Below, one piece after another: positions 28,389 through 37,097 of a stretch of 64,000 nt of DNA. The stretch is from an uncultured Pseudokineococcus sp. (GTDB lineage Bacteria > Actinomycetota > Actinomycetes > Actinomycetales > Quadrisphaeraceae). Position 1 is the stretch's first letter; every line of letters begins with the position of its first letter. The notes under the pieces are model-generated. The model searched no databases. It was not told the origin of the DNA and saw only the letters and a program-made list of their open reading frames with translations. The stretch is taken from positions 62,001 through 126,000 of the forward strand of contig NZ_CANMAA010000007.1 of assembly GCF_947495735.1 (NCBI RefSeq), given 5' to 3'. The translations under genes were made by a program, and so were the position numbers.

Positions 28389-30069
28389 TCAGCCGCGGCC
28401 GTCGCCGCCCACGGCCCGCGCGAGGTCGTCGGGCGTGACGACCGGCCCCGCCTCGGCCGGCCGCGGCCGGTCGTGCGGGTGCACCCGCACGGCGAGCAGG
28501 GCGACGTCGTCCTCGACGTCCGTGCCGACGTCCGCCAGGAGGCCGTCCAGCAGCTCCGCGAGCGTCGCGCCCTCGCGAGCGCGCCGCTCGACGCTCTCGC
28601 GCAGCCACGCGAGGCCCTCGCTGAGGTGCGACCGGCGCCGCTCGACCAGCCCGTCGGTGACCAGGAGGAAGACGCTCCCGGACGGCAGCGGCACGGTGTG
28701 GTCGTGGCGCGCACCGCCCGTGGACAGCCCCAGCAGGAGGTCGCTGCGCCGCTGGAGGAGCTCGGTGCGGCCGTCGGGGTGCACCAGGAGCGGCGGCAGG
28801 TGGCCGGCGCTCGACCAGCGCACCAGGTAGCCGCCGTCCTCGTCCTCCTCGAGCCGGGCGAGCACGGCCGTGGCCAGCGACCCCACGGCGAGGTCGCGCA
28901 TCGCCCGGTCGAGCTCGGAGAGGACCGCTGCGGGCGGCTCGCCCAGGGCGTGCCCGATGCCGCGCAGGACGTTGCGCACCTGCGCCATGGCGATCGCGGC
29001 GCCGGCGTCGTGGCCGCTGACGTCGCCGACGACGAAGGAGGTGCCGCCGTCCGCGGTGGTGAAGGCGTCGTACCAGTCGCCGCCCACGGCCATCTCGGAG
29101 GCGGCCGGCTGGTAGCGCGCGGCCAGCTCGACGTGGTCGGGCTGCGGCAGCGGGGTGAGCAGGTCGCGCTGGAGCGCCTCCGACATCGAGCGCGCCAGCT
29201 GGCCGGAGGCGCGCTCGTCCGCCCGGGCGTGCGCCCGCTCGAGCGCCGTGCCCAGCACGCCGGCCACGAGCACGAGCCACTCCAGCAGGACCTGGTCGGC
29301 GACGACCTCGGGCACGACCTCCGCGACGAGCACCGGCCGCCGGCCGCTCGGGCGGACCCCGGGCAGCCTCAGGAGGACGCGCCGCCGCAGGTGCGGGCCC
29401 TCCCCCAGCTCCTCGACGACGACGTCGCGGTCGTCGGGGGCCAGCGGGTCGTCCGGGGGGAGCAGCGCGGGGTCGAGCAGGTCGTGCCGGGCGCTGCGGA
29501 GCACGGGCAGCGCGGCGGCGGCCAGCCCCTCGGGGTCCTCGAGGTCGGTGAGGCGGTCGGTCAGGCGCGCCAGCAGGGCCAGCCGGCGGCGGTCGACGAC
29601 CTGGCGCGTCGTCTCCGCGGTGATGTCCAGGACCCCGGCCACGTCGCCGTCCGGGGTCGTCACGGGCGAGTAGGAGTAGGTGAAGTAGCACTCCTGCGAG
29701 CGCCCTCCGCGGCGCACGAGGGGCATCAGCACGTCCTCGGTCCAGGTGGGCCCGCCACCCGCCATGACGTCGGCCAGCATGGGTCCGATCACCGGCCACG
29801 CCTCCGGGAAGACCTCCTCGCACGGCCGGCCCAGCGCCGCCGGGTGCTTGTCCTCGACGAGCCCGGCGTAGGCCTCGTTGTAGAGGAGCACGTGGTCGGC
29901 CCCCCCACAGGAGCGTGACCGGGAAGCGCGTGGTGAGGGCCAGCCCGAGGGCCCCCCGGAGCGTGGCGTCCCACGTCTCCGGAGCGCCGAGCGAGGTCGA
30001 CGCCCAGTCCACGGCCTCGTACAGGGGCAGCAGCGGCCCGGCCGCCGCGTAGGGGGCGCTCAGCGCCAC
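28389..30069 (-). CDS. PP2C/SpoIIE-type phosphatase with PAS-like sensor, frameshifted in this sequence
   Basis: About 560 aa in two frames. Residues 1-56 (GTG 30069) read VDWASTSLGAPETWDATLRG then RFPVTLLWG. The sequence then jumps +1 into a frame continuing ADHVLLYNEAYAGLVEDKHP, which is how homologues read without a break. The break is at a run of seven C's on the plus strand (29900-29906); six would keep the frame. After the PAS-like domain comes a GAF-like region, then the PP2C/RsbU domain: GGDWYDAF, VVGDVSGHDAGAA, WSSAGHLPP and LLVTDGLVERR. It probably dephosphorylates anti-sigma-antagonist proteins. It follows nhaA by 4 nt. A sequencing error is as likely as a true mutation. Confidence 0.8.
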
Positions 30070-30073
30070 GTCG

Positions 30074-31432
30074 TCACGAGTCCGCCCGCGGGCCGCTCGG
30101 GGTCGAGTCGCCCAGGCGGCGCTTCTGCAGCGTCAGGACGACCGAGGCGGCGAGCGCCGAGACGAGCGAGCCCACGAGCACCGCGACCTTGGCGCCGTCC
30201 TGGGTGTCGCCGACCTCGAAGGCCAGCTCCGTGATGAGCAGGGAGACGGTGAAGCCGATGCCGGCGAGGAAGGCGACGCCCAGCAGGTCCAGGGTCTTCA
30301 GGCCCTCCGGGAGCGAGAGCGGCGTCGCCCTCATGATGATCGCGGTCAGGCCCAGGATGCCGAGGACCTTGCCGAGCACGAGGCCGAGGACGACCGCGAC
30401 GGCGACCGGCTGGGCGAGCACCGAGCCCAGGCCGCCCGCGTCGACCACGGAGACGCCGGCGGCGAAGAAGGCGAAGACGGGCAGGGCGAAGGCCGCGGAG
30501 AAGGGGCGCACCGCGTGCTCGAACCGCTCGGCGACCGAGACGTCCTCGCCGCGGCGGGCGAGGGCGGGCACGGTGAAGCCGAGCACGACGCCGGCGACGG
30601 TGGCGTGGACGCCCGACTCGTGCACCATCGTCCAGGCGACCGCCGCGGCGACCAGCATCCCCGCGAGGAGCAGGACGCGGAGCCCCGTGCCGCCGGGACG
30701 GACGCGGGAGAGCAGGGCGAAGACGACGACCGCGGGCAGCGCGGCGAGGAGCCAGAGCACCGCCAGGTCGGCCGTGTAGAAGACCGCGATGATCGTGATG
30801 GCGAGCAGGTCGTCGACGACCGCGAGCGTCAGCAGGAAGGTGCGCAGCCCCACGGGCAGTCCCTTGCCGACGACCGCGAGGACGGCGACGGCGAAGGCGA
30901 TGTCGGTGGCCGTGGGGACGGCCCAGCCCTGCAGGCCCTCCGCGCCGAAGAGGAGCAGGACGACGACGTAGACGAGCGCCGGCAGCGCCATGCCGCCGAC
31001 GGCCGCGATGGCCGGGACCGCCGCCGTCCGCGGGTCGCGCAGGCTCCCGGCGACGATCTCGCGCTTGAGCTCGAGGCCGACGACGAAGAAGAAGATGGCG
31101 AGCAGGCCGTCCGCGGCCCACGTCGCCAGGGACAGGTCGAGGTGGACCGCCGACGGGCCGACGACCGTCCCGGCCAGGTCGGCGTAGGCCTCGCGCCACG
31201 GCGAGTTCGCCCAGACGAGCGCTACCGCGGCCCCGAGCAGCAGGAGCACGCCGCCGAGGCGCTCGCCGGAGAGCAGGTCCCCGAGGCCCTTGCGCCCCGA
31301 CGGCAGGGGGTGGGTGCCCAGGTCGGTGGGGCTCTGCGGCGTGTGGTCCGCGCGCTGCTGGTCCGCGGACCGCGGGTCCACGTGCTGGTCGTAGCGGCCC
31401 TCCGGGCCGGCTCCGGGGTGGGACGGGGTCAT
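30074..31432 (-). CDS. nhaA: Na+/H+ antiporter NhaA
   Basis: A 452-aa, 12-TM sodium/proton antiporter. The ion-binding aspartate pair is visible in LAVVDDLLAITIIAVFY. Other NhaA marks are GLLAIFFFVVGLELKREIV, PTATDIAFAVAVLA, PVFAFFAAGV and FLAGIGFTVSLLI. The N-terminal 50 residues are polar (His/Gln/Arg), longer than in E. coli. ATG 31432 has GGAG 7 nt upstream; the longer frame upstream is not conserved. The phosphatase gene downstream starts 4 nt after its stop, so the two are co-transcribed. Confidence 0.93.
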   Translation of the reverse strand: MTPSHPGAGPEGRYDQHVDPRSADQQRADHTPQSPTDLGTHPLPSGRKGLGDLLSGERLGGVLLLLGAAVALVWANSPWREAYADLAGTVVGPSAVHLDLSLATWAADGLLAIFFFVVGLELKREIVAGSLRDPRTAAVPAIAAVGGMALPALVYVVVLLLFGAEGLQGWAVPTATDIAFAVAVLAVVGKGLPVGLRTFLLTLAVVDDLLAITIIAVFYTADLAVLWLLAALPAVVVFALLSRVRPGGTGLRVLLLAGMLVAAAVAWTMVHESGVHATVAGVVLGFTVPALARRGEDVSVAERFEHAVRPFSAAFALPVFAFFAAGVSVVDAGGLGSVLAQPVAVAVVLGLVLGKVLGILGLTAIIMRATPLSLPEGLKTLDLLGVAFLAGIGFTVSLLITELAFEVGDTQDGAKVAVLVGSLVSALAASVVLTLQKRRLGDSTPSGPRADS

Positions 31433-31592
31433 GGGCTCTCCTGGGGTCGACGAGGACGGTGCCGACCAGACTTCCCGGCTCACCACCCGCGCCACGGCAC
31501 GGGGACTCCCGAGGGTAGAGGTCGGAGCGGGCGGCCGTCTCGCTCGCCCGGCCTGCGGGACGCCCGGCGCGGCGGGCAGGAGCCCGAGCCGG

Positions 31593-33302
31593 TCAGTGCA
31601 CGAGCACGTCCCGGCCGCCCCAGGCCTCGCGCTGGGCCCCCTCGGGGTCGTCCACCACGCGGTCCTCGACGTCGAGGACGAGCGTGGCGCGCCGGTCGGC
31701 GTCGTAGCGGGGCCAGGGCCCCACGGCCGGGTCGGGCCGGCCGTGGGTGACGAAGTGCAGCCAGTGGCGCTGCACGCGGTCGGTGAGGTCGGCCACGCGC
31801 CCGTCGCGGTCGAGGCGCTGCAGCACCCGTCGCATGGGCGCGTACGGCCACAGCAGGTACAGCTCGACGCCGTGCGTGGCGCCGAGCCCGAAGGCGCTGG
31901 GGCCCCAGTCGACCCGGTAGCGCCAGGTCGGGCTCCTGCGGGAGTGCGCCTCGCTGTGGTGGATGCTCGGCATGGTGAAGACGAGGTGGGACCCCAGGTC
32001 GGTGAGGCCGCGCTCGTCGCGGGGGTAGGCGGCCAGGATCCGGTCGACCTCGTCGGGCTCCGCCGCGTCGTCCAGCGCCTGCGCCAGCCGCGCCCGGGTC
32101 TCGGGCAGGACGTCGCGCGCGAACGTCCGGAAGAGCGTGTGCTCGTCGCGGTTGCTCCCCGCCAGCAGGGGGATCGGCGGCGTGCTCGTCGCGTGCGCGG
32201 CCGACAGCGAGCCCGGGAGCAGGTCGTCGTCGAACCACGGCCGGGTCACCAGGCCCTGCGGCCGCGTGGCGGACACGGCGCTGACGGCCTGCAGCAGGTC
32301 CCGGGTGGACGCGCGCCACAGCCCCTCGGGCTCCTCGCGGCTCACGCCGAGCTGCGCGCAGAGCTCGCGGCCCAGCCGCGTGGCGTCCTCGCGGTCGGTG
32401 GCGATGGACAGCGCCCCGCTCTGGCAGATGGCGCCGGAGAACAGCCCCCGGGCGGCCGAGCTGGTCATGAGCAGCGCCACCGACGCCGAGCCGGCCGACT
32501 CCCCGGCGAGCGTGACGCGCGCCGGGTCGCCGCCGAAGGCCTCGACCTGGTCGCGCACCCACTCCAGGGCGAGCACCTGGTCGCGCAGGCCGAGGTTGCT
32601 CGGCACCCGCTCGGGGTCGACGCCGCCGCCCCCGGGCCGGGTGCGGGCGACGACGTCCGCCAGGTCGACGAAGCCGAAGGCGCCCAGGCGGTAGTTCACG
32701 CAGACGACGACCACGTCCCCGCGGGCGGCCAGCACCGAGCCGTCGTACTCCCCCGAGCTGCCGCTGCCGAAGGCCCCGCCGTGCACCCACACGAGCACGG
32801 GACGCCGGCGCCCGTCCTCGGCCGCGCCGGCCGGCGCGTGCACGTCGACGGTCAGGCAGTCCTCGGTGCGGCGCCCGCTCGTGCCGAGGACGAGGCCCAG
32901 CGGCCCCGGCAGGACGGGCACGACCTGCGCGCACGCGGGACCGGGCCCGGTGGCCTCGCGCACGCCCGTCCACGGCTCGTGCGGCACGGCCGCCGCGAAG
33001 CGGTGCTCACCGACCGGGGGCCGGGCGTAGGGGACGCCGCGCCAGGAGTCCGCCTCGCCGTGCGGCGTGCTGCGCCGCACGCCCCGCACCGACCCGGTGG
33101 GCGGGTGCGCCACGACGTCGGGACCCCCTCGGCGCCCCCCGGCCAGGGGCAGGCCCGGGAGGCCGGGCAGCCCCGACCGGCGGGGCGCGGTCCCGCCCTG
33201 CTCGGGACCGGTCGCCTCGGGCGCGGCCTCGGCGGGACGCGGGTGGTCGGGCGCGCCCTCGGGCGACTCGTCCGAGCGGGCGGAGGAGGGGCCGGTGATC
33301 AC
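31593..33302 (-). CDS. type-B carboxylesterase
   Basis: A 569-aa alpha/beta-hydrolase of the carboxylesterase/cholinesterase family. The catalytic serine lies in VTLAGESAGSASVALLM, the oxyanion motif is VWVHGGAFGSGSS, the EDCLTVDVHAP element follows the Cys loop, and the histidine is in GATHGVELYLLWPY. The first 65 residues are Pro/Gly-rich without a clear signal peptide, so it is probably cytoplasmic. GTG 33302 is chosen because GACCCT lies 6 nt upstream, as at other leaderless genes here; a later start near residue 70 is possible. Substrates such as esters or carbamates cannot be predicted. Confidence 0.88.
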   Translation of the reverse strand: MITGPSSARSDESPEGAPDHPRPAEAAPEATGPEQGGTAPRRSGLPGLPGLPLAGGRRGGPDVVAHPPTGSVRGVRRSTPHGEADSWRGVPYARPPVGEHRFAAAVPHEPWTGVREATGPGPACAQVVPVLPGPLGLVLGTSGRRTEDCLTVDVHAPAGAAEDGRRRPVLVWVHGGAFGSGSSGEYDGSVLAARGDVVVVCVNYRLGAFGFVDLADVVARTRPGGGGVDPERVPSNLGLRDQVLALEWVRDQVEAFGGDPARVTLAGESAGSASVALLMTSSAARGLFSGAICQSGALSIATDREDATRLGRELCAQLGVSREEPEGLWRASTRDLLQAVSAVSATRPQGLVTRPWFDDDLLPGSLSAAHATSTPPIPLLAGSNRDEHTLFRTFARDVLPETRARLAQALDDAAEPDEVDRILAAYPRDERGLTDLGSHLVFTMPSIHHSEAHSRRSPTWRYRVDWGPSAFGLGATHGVELYLLWPYAPMRRVLQRLDRDGRVADLTDRVQRHWLHFVTHGRPDPAVGPWPRYDADRRATLVLDVEDRVVDDPEGAQREAWGGRDVLVH

Positions 33303-33308
33303 CCGCCC

Positions 33309-33314
33309 AGGGTC
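33309..33314 (-). promoter_or_regulatory. -10-like element of the carboxylesterase gene
   Basis: GACCCT on the minus strand, 6 nt before GTG 33302. It fits the leaderless pattern, with G rather than T at the first position. Confidence 0.3.
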
Positions 33315-33393
33315 GCGGCACCCCGCGGCGCGCACCACCCGGACGGGGCGACCGCCGCACGGGGCTCCCAGCCGGCGCCCAGGTGGCTCCTGG

Positions 33394-33399
33394 GACCCT
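33394..33399 (+). promoter_or_regulatory. -10-like element of the DUF3817 gene
   Basis: GACCCT followed by 5 nt and ATG 33405, with no Shine-Dalgarno sequence. Confidence 0.3.
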
Positions 33400-33404
33400 G
33401 GGGC

Positions 33405-33782
33405 ATGCCCGCGATCCCCGCGCCGCCGTCGTCCCCCCGCTCGCGAGCCCGCATCCGCACCGCCTTCCGCGTCCTCGCGGTCGTCGAGGCGCTGACGTGG
33501 GCGGGGCTGCTGGCCTCGATGGGGTGGCACTACCTCCTGGACGGCAGCCGCCACGGCATCGAGGTCTTCGGCAGCCTCCACGGCGGCGCGTTCCTGCTCT
33601 ACGGCGCGGTGGCGCTGCTCACGTGGGCGGTGCAGCGCTGGTCGTCCGGCGTCGGGCTGCTCGCCCTGCTCGCGGCCCTCCCGCCCGGCGGCACCGTCGT
33701 CTTCGAGGTGTGGGCGCAGCGCCGGGGTCTCCTCGACGACCGCCCCGGCCCCTCCTCGGCCAGCGCCCGCACCCGCCCCTGA
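33405..33782 (+). CDS. DUF3817 small membrane protein
   Basis: A 125-aa protein with three TM helices of the DUF3817 type, common in actinobacteria. The family pattern is visible as FRVLAVVEALTWAGLLASM, then GSLHGGAFLLYGAVALL and LLALLAALPPGGTVVFEVW. No enzymatic motif is present; the function is unknown. It is divergent from the carboxylesterase gene (102 bp between starts) and convergent with the FNT channel gene. Confidence 0.8.
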   Translation: MPAIPAPPSSPRSRARIRTAFRVLAVVEALTWAGLLASMGWHYLLDGSRHGIEVFGSLHGGAFLLYGAVALLTWAVQRWSSGVGLLALLAALPPGGTVVFEVWAQRRGLLDDRPGPSSASARTRP

Positions 33783-33818
33783 GGGTCGGCCGGTCCGACG
33801 GGTGCACCGCGCCCCCGG

Positions 33819-33842
33819 GGCGCCCCGCCGGGCGGGGGCGCC
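33819..33842. terminator. imperfect GC hairpin between convergent genes
   Basis: GGCGCCCCGCC pairs with GGCGGGGGCGCC with one bulged base. It lies between the DUF3817 stop and the FNT gene stop. Confidence 0.4.
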
Positions 33843-33846
33843 GCCG

Positions 33847-34722
33847 TCAGTGGTCGCCGGTGCCGGGCGCGGCGGCGGGGGCGTCGGCCCCGCCGTCGGG
33901 CGTCGTCGGCGCCGGCGCGCCCCGCAGGTGCAGGAACCAGTACGCCAGCGCGACGAAGAGGACGCCGCCGACGGCGTTGCCCATCGCCGCGAACACCCAG
34001 TTGCCGAGGATGTCCCCCCACCCGATGCCCGGGGTCCCCGCCCACCGCGCCGCCGGCAGGAAGAACATGTTGGCCACGACGTGGTCGAAGCCGAGGGCCA
34101 CGAACGCCGTGATGGGGAAGAAGATGGCCAGGACCTTGCCGCCGATGTCCTCGGCGGACAGGGACATCCACACCGCCAGGCAGACCAGCCAGTTGCAGCC
34201 GATCGCGCGCAGGAACACGGCGGCGTCGCTCTCCTCCACCGCCTTCCCGGTGGCGATGGCGGACAGCCGCTCGAACGACGCGGCGGCCGCGCCGCCCTCG
34301 ACCGCGTCCGGTCCGCCGATGACGCCGCTCTGCACGGCCAGGAAGTAGGCCACGAACAGGGCGCCGAGGAGGTTGCCGACCAGCACGACGGACCAGTTGC
34401 GCCCCAGGCGCAGCAGGGTGGCGCGCCGGGTCAGCACCGCCAGCGGCAGCAGCGCCATGTTGCCCGTCAGCAGGTCGGCGCCGGCGACCAGCACGAGCAC
34501 CAGCCCGAGGGTGAACACGACACCGGTCATGAGGGTGGCCATGCCGCCCCAGATCTCCCGGTCCATCCCGGCGCTGACGTCGACGGCCAGCAGCCCGGCG
34601 AAGGCGATGTACGCCCCCGCCAGGAACCCGCTGACGAGCATCTTGGGGACGCTCATCCGCGCCTTCTTCGCCCCGGTCTCGGCGGCGAGGACGGCGATCT
34701 GGTCAGGTGTCTTGAACGCCAC
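33847..34722 (-). CDS. formate/nitrite transporter family channel
   Basis: A 291-aa FNT-family pentameric channel with six TM helices. Family motifs are FLAGAYIAFAGLL, the ADLLTGNMALLPLAVL loop, and the second pore region RAIGCNWLVCLAVWMSLSA, then GFDHVVANMFFLPAA. The last 25 residues are a Pro/Ala/Gly tail. GTG start with GAGG upstream, 9 nt after the NrfD-type gene stop, so it ends the formate dehydrogenase operon. That context favours formate (FocA-like) over nitrite as substrate. Confidence 0.9.
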   Translation of the reverse strand: MAFKTPDQIAVLAAETGAKKARMSVPKMLVSGFLAGAYIAFAGLLAVDVSAGMDREIWGGMATLMTGVVFTLGLVLVLVAGADLLTGNMALLPLAVLTRRATLLRLGRNWSVVLVGNLLGALFVAYFLAVQSGVIGGPDAVEGGAAAASFERLSAIATGKAVEESDAAVFLRAIGCNWLVCLAVWMSLSAEDIGGKVLAIFFPITAFVALGFDHVVANMFFLPAARWAGTPGIGWGDILGNWVFAAMGNAVGGVLFVALAYWFLHLRGAPAPTTPDGGADAPAAAPGTGDH

Positions 34723-34731
34723 GCCCGGTCC

Positions 34732-35868
34732 TCACTCCCCGGCGGTCTCGCGGGCGGCGATGCGCTCCCGCTGCGGGCGCACGACGTACTTGGGGTCCAG
34801 CGTGGACGCGACACCGGCCTCGAAGACGGCCATCCGCGTCAGGAACGACCCGGTGAGCAGGCCGGCCCCGGCCAGCGCCGACACCAGGCGCGAGCGCCGG
34901 CCGACGACCGCCCCGACCGCGCCCGCGACGGTCAGCGCCCGCGCGGCCCGCAGCATCTTCCCCGGACGGCCCTCGTGGAAGGGCTCGCTGACGACCCCGT
35001 GCGCGCTCTCCATCCGGTGGGCGGCGACGAGCTCGGCCGCGGCGCCGATGACCGCCACGCGCGCGGCCGGCCCCGACTGCGCCACCGGCGACAGCACGAG
35101 GCCCGCCCCGGCCCCGGCGGCCAGGGCGCTGCCGCCGAAGACGAAGGGCAGCTCCCGGAACGGCTCGTGCCAGGAGGGGACGGCGGTGTCGGCGAGCAGC
35201 ACCGCCGTGTACGTGGCCAGGAGCGGACCGGTCACGGCGGCCCCGGCCCCCGCGGCGGAGGCCAGCGGCGGCGCCACCCGGCGGGCGAGCCCCGGCAGGC
35301 CGCGCTCCGGCAGCAGCGCGGCGGCCTCGAGCACGGCCGCCGCCCCGCTCAGCGGGCCGAAGGCCGTGAGGATCCACGTCCCGACCGACATCGGGGAGGT
35401 GATCTTGGCGACGCGGAGCATGTTGTAGAAGCGCTCGGGGCGGCCCAGGTCGGCGATGAGGAAGTAGGCGCTGGCCCCGACCGCCGCCAGCGAGGTCACC
35501 CGCAGGCCCCGGCGGGCCTCGACGTCGCCGCGGGCGTCGGCGACGACCGCCAGCATCGACGTCCCCGCCGCCACCCCGCCGCAGAACAGGTAGTAGGCGA
35601 TCTCGTGCGTCCACACCGGCGGCTTGAGGACGGCGCGGCCGTAGTAGGAGGAGAACTCGGCCTCGGGCACCACCGCGTTCGCGTCGCCCTTGCGGCCCCT
35701 CCCCTTCCCCTTGCCGCCGCCCTTCTCGCGCCGGCCCATCCCCGCGTCCCACATGCGCGCGGCCTGGCCGCCGACGGGGTCGGTGCCGGGGACGTGCTGC
35801 CCCGGCTGGTCGGGCTGGCCCGGCTGGCGCGGGGTCGCCTGCGCCGGGGCGTCGTTCCCCGGGCTCAT
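34732..35868 (-). CDS. NrfD/PsrC-type membrane subunit of formate dehydrogenase
   Basis: A 378-aa polytopic membrane protein, NrfD/PsrC type, that would anchor the dehydrogenase and pass electrons to quinone. The first 85 residues are polar, with a Lys/Gly/Arg stretch (GGGKGKGRGRKG). The membrane part begins PPVWTHEIAYYLFCGGVAAG and has YFLIADLGRPERFYNMLR and SPMSVGTWILTAFG, which are NrfD motifs. It replaces the b-type cytochrome FdnI of E. coli. ATG overlaps the iron-sulfur gene stop (ATGA). Confidence 0.88.
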   Translation of the reverse strand: MSPGNDAPAQATPRQPGQPDQPGQHVPGTDPVGGQAARMWDAGMGRREKGGGKGKGRGRKGDANAVVPEAEFSSYYGRAVLKPPVWTHEIAYYLFCGGVAAGTSMLAVVADARGDVEARRGLRVTSLAAVGASAYFLIADLGRPERFYNMLRVAKITSPMSVGTWILTAFGPLSGAAAVLEAAALLPERGLPGLARRVAPPLASAAGAGAAVTGPLLATYTAVLLADTAVPSWHEPFRELPFVFGGSALAAGAGAGLVLSPVAQSGPAARVAVIGAAAELVAAHRMESAHGVVSEPFHEGRPGKMLRAARALTVAGAVGAVVGRRSRLVSALAGAGLLTGSFLTRMAVFEAGVASTLDPKYVVRPQRERIAARETAGE

Positions 35869-37097
35869 CGCCGGCCCGCCGCAGCCGCCGCGGCCGCCGC
35901 GACGCCTACGACCATGAAGCCGGCCGCGGCGAGCATGTGCCGGTACATGGAGGGCAGCTCGCGCGTGGTGACGACCGGGTCCGGCGGCAGGCCGTAGACC
36001 TCGGGCTCGTCGAGCAGCAGGAAGAACGCGCCGTCGCCGCCGACCCCGTCGTCGGGGTCCTCGCCGTACAGGCGGGCCTCGGTGACGCCCACGTCGTGCA
36101 GCTGCTGGCGGCGGCGCTCGGCGCGCTCGCGCAGCTCGTCGAGGTCGCCGAACTGGATGGACTCCGTCGGGCAGGCCTGGGCGCAGGCGGGCGTCTGCCC
36201 CTCCCCCAGCCGGTCGTAGCACAGGGTGCACTTCCAGGCCCGGCCGTCCGACTCGCGCTTGTCGATGACGCCGTAGGGGCACGCCGAGACGCAGTAGCCG
36301 CACCCGTTGCAGATGTCCTCCTGCACGACCACCGTCCCGAACTCCGTGCGGAACAGGGAGCCGGTGGGGCAGACGTCCAGGCAGGCGGCGTGCGTGCAGT
36401 GCTTGCAGACGTTGGACATCATCAGCCAGCGCAGGTCCTGGCGGCCCTCGCCGTCCGGCACCGCGGCGGGCGCCAGCATCCCGGGCATGCCCAGGAACGC
36501 CCCCTCCTGGACGGCCGTGGCGGCCGGGGCGGACGAGCCGCACCCGCCGCTGGGCTTCGGGCCGGCCTTCGCGCCGGAACCGCACCCGCCGCCGCCACCG
36601 CCGGAGCCGCAGCCGCCCCCCCGGGTGGTCTGGGCCGCGGCCACGTCGGCCAGGGGCTGGCCCCCGGGCACCTCGGTGCCCAGCCGGGCCGCCGCCTCGA
36701 ACACGTCGGTCGCCGCGGCGACGACGTCCTGCTGCATCGCGTCCGACGACGCCCCGGTGGCGGCGCCGGCGAAGGGCGAGCCCTGGTTCCCCACGGGACG
36801 GGCCTGCTCGATGAACGCGACCGCCCGCCAGGAGTCCGCCCCGAGGCCGCCGGTGTTGTCGTAGGACATGCCCAGGAGGTCCAGGCCGTCCTCCGGCACC
36901 ATGTTCCACTCCTTGCACGCCACCTCGCAGGCCTTGCAGCCGATGCAGACCGAGGTGTCGGTGAAGAAGCCCTTGCGCGGGGGCGGGTCCGCGTACCCGG
37001 CGTCGCGCGCCGGGTCCAGGAGCCGGCCGGAGAAGCTGTTGGCGTGGATCGTCAGGCCGCCGACCTCCCGGTCGCCGGTGATCACGTCGCGAGCCAT
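35865..37097 (-). CDS. fdnH: formate dehydrogenase iron-sulfur (beta) subunit
   Basis: A 410-aa ferredoxin-like subunit relaying electrons from the Mo/W site to the membrane subunit. Four cysteine clusters are visible: CIGCKACEVAC (51-61), CKHCTHAACLDVC (231-243), CNGCGYCVSAC (263-273), and CTLC (290-293) with CAQAC (305-309). Residues 159-188 are an unusual Gly/Cys-rich insert with C163, C172 and C186. The C-terminus has one TM helix (about 388-408, Ala-rich), as in FdnH. Start ATG shares one base with the alpha-subunit stop (TGATG). Confidence 0.93.
   Translation of the reverse strand: MARDVITGDREVGGLTIHANSFSGRLLDPARDAGYADPPPRKGFFTDTSVCIGCKACEVACKEWNMVPEDGLDLLGMSYDNTGGLGADSWRAVAFIEQARPVGNQGSPFAGAATGASSDAMQQDVVAAATDVFEAAARLGTEVPGGQPLADVAAAQTTRGGGCGSGGGGGGCGSGAKAGPKPSGGCGSSAPAATAVQEGAFLGMPGMLAPAAVPDGEGRQDLRWLMMSNVCKHCTHAACLDVCPTGSLFRTEFGTVVVQEDICNGCGYCVSACPYGVIDKRESDGRAWKCTLCYDRLGEGQTPACAQACPTESIQFGDLDELRERAERRRQQLHDVGVTEARLYGEDPDDGVGGDGAFFLLLDEPEVYGLPPDPVVTTRELPSMYRHMLAAAGFMVVGVAAAAAAAAGRR

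Noticed and set aside
29880-29910. Programmed ribosomal frameshift in the PP2C phosphatase gene
   Set aside because: There is no known heptamer plus stimulatory structure, and the family is normally encoded in one frame, so error or mutation is simpler.
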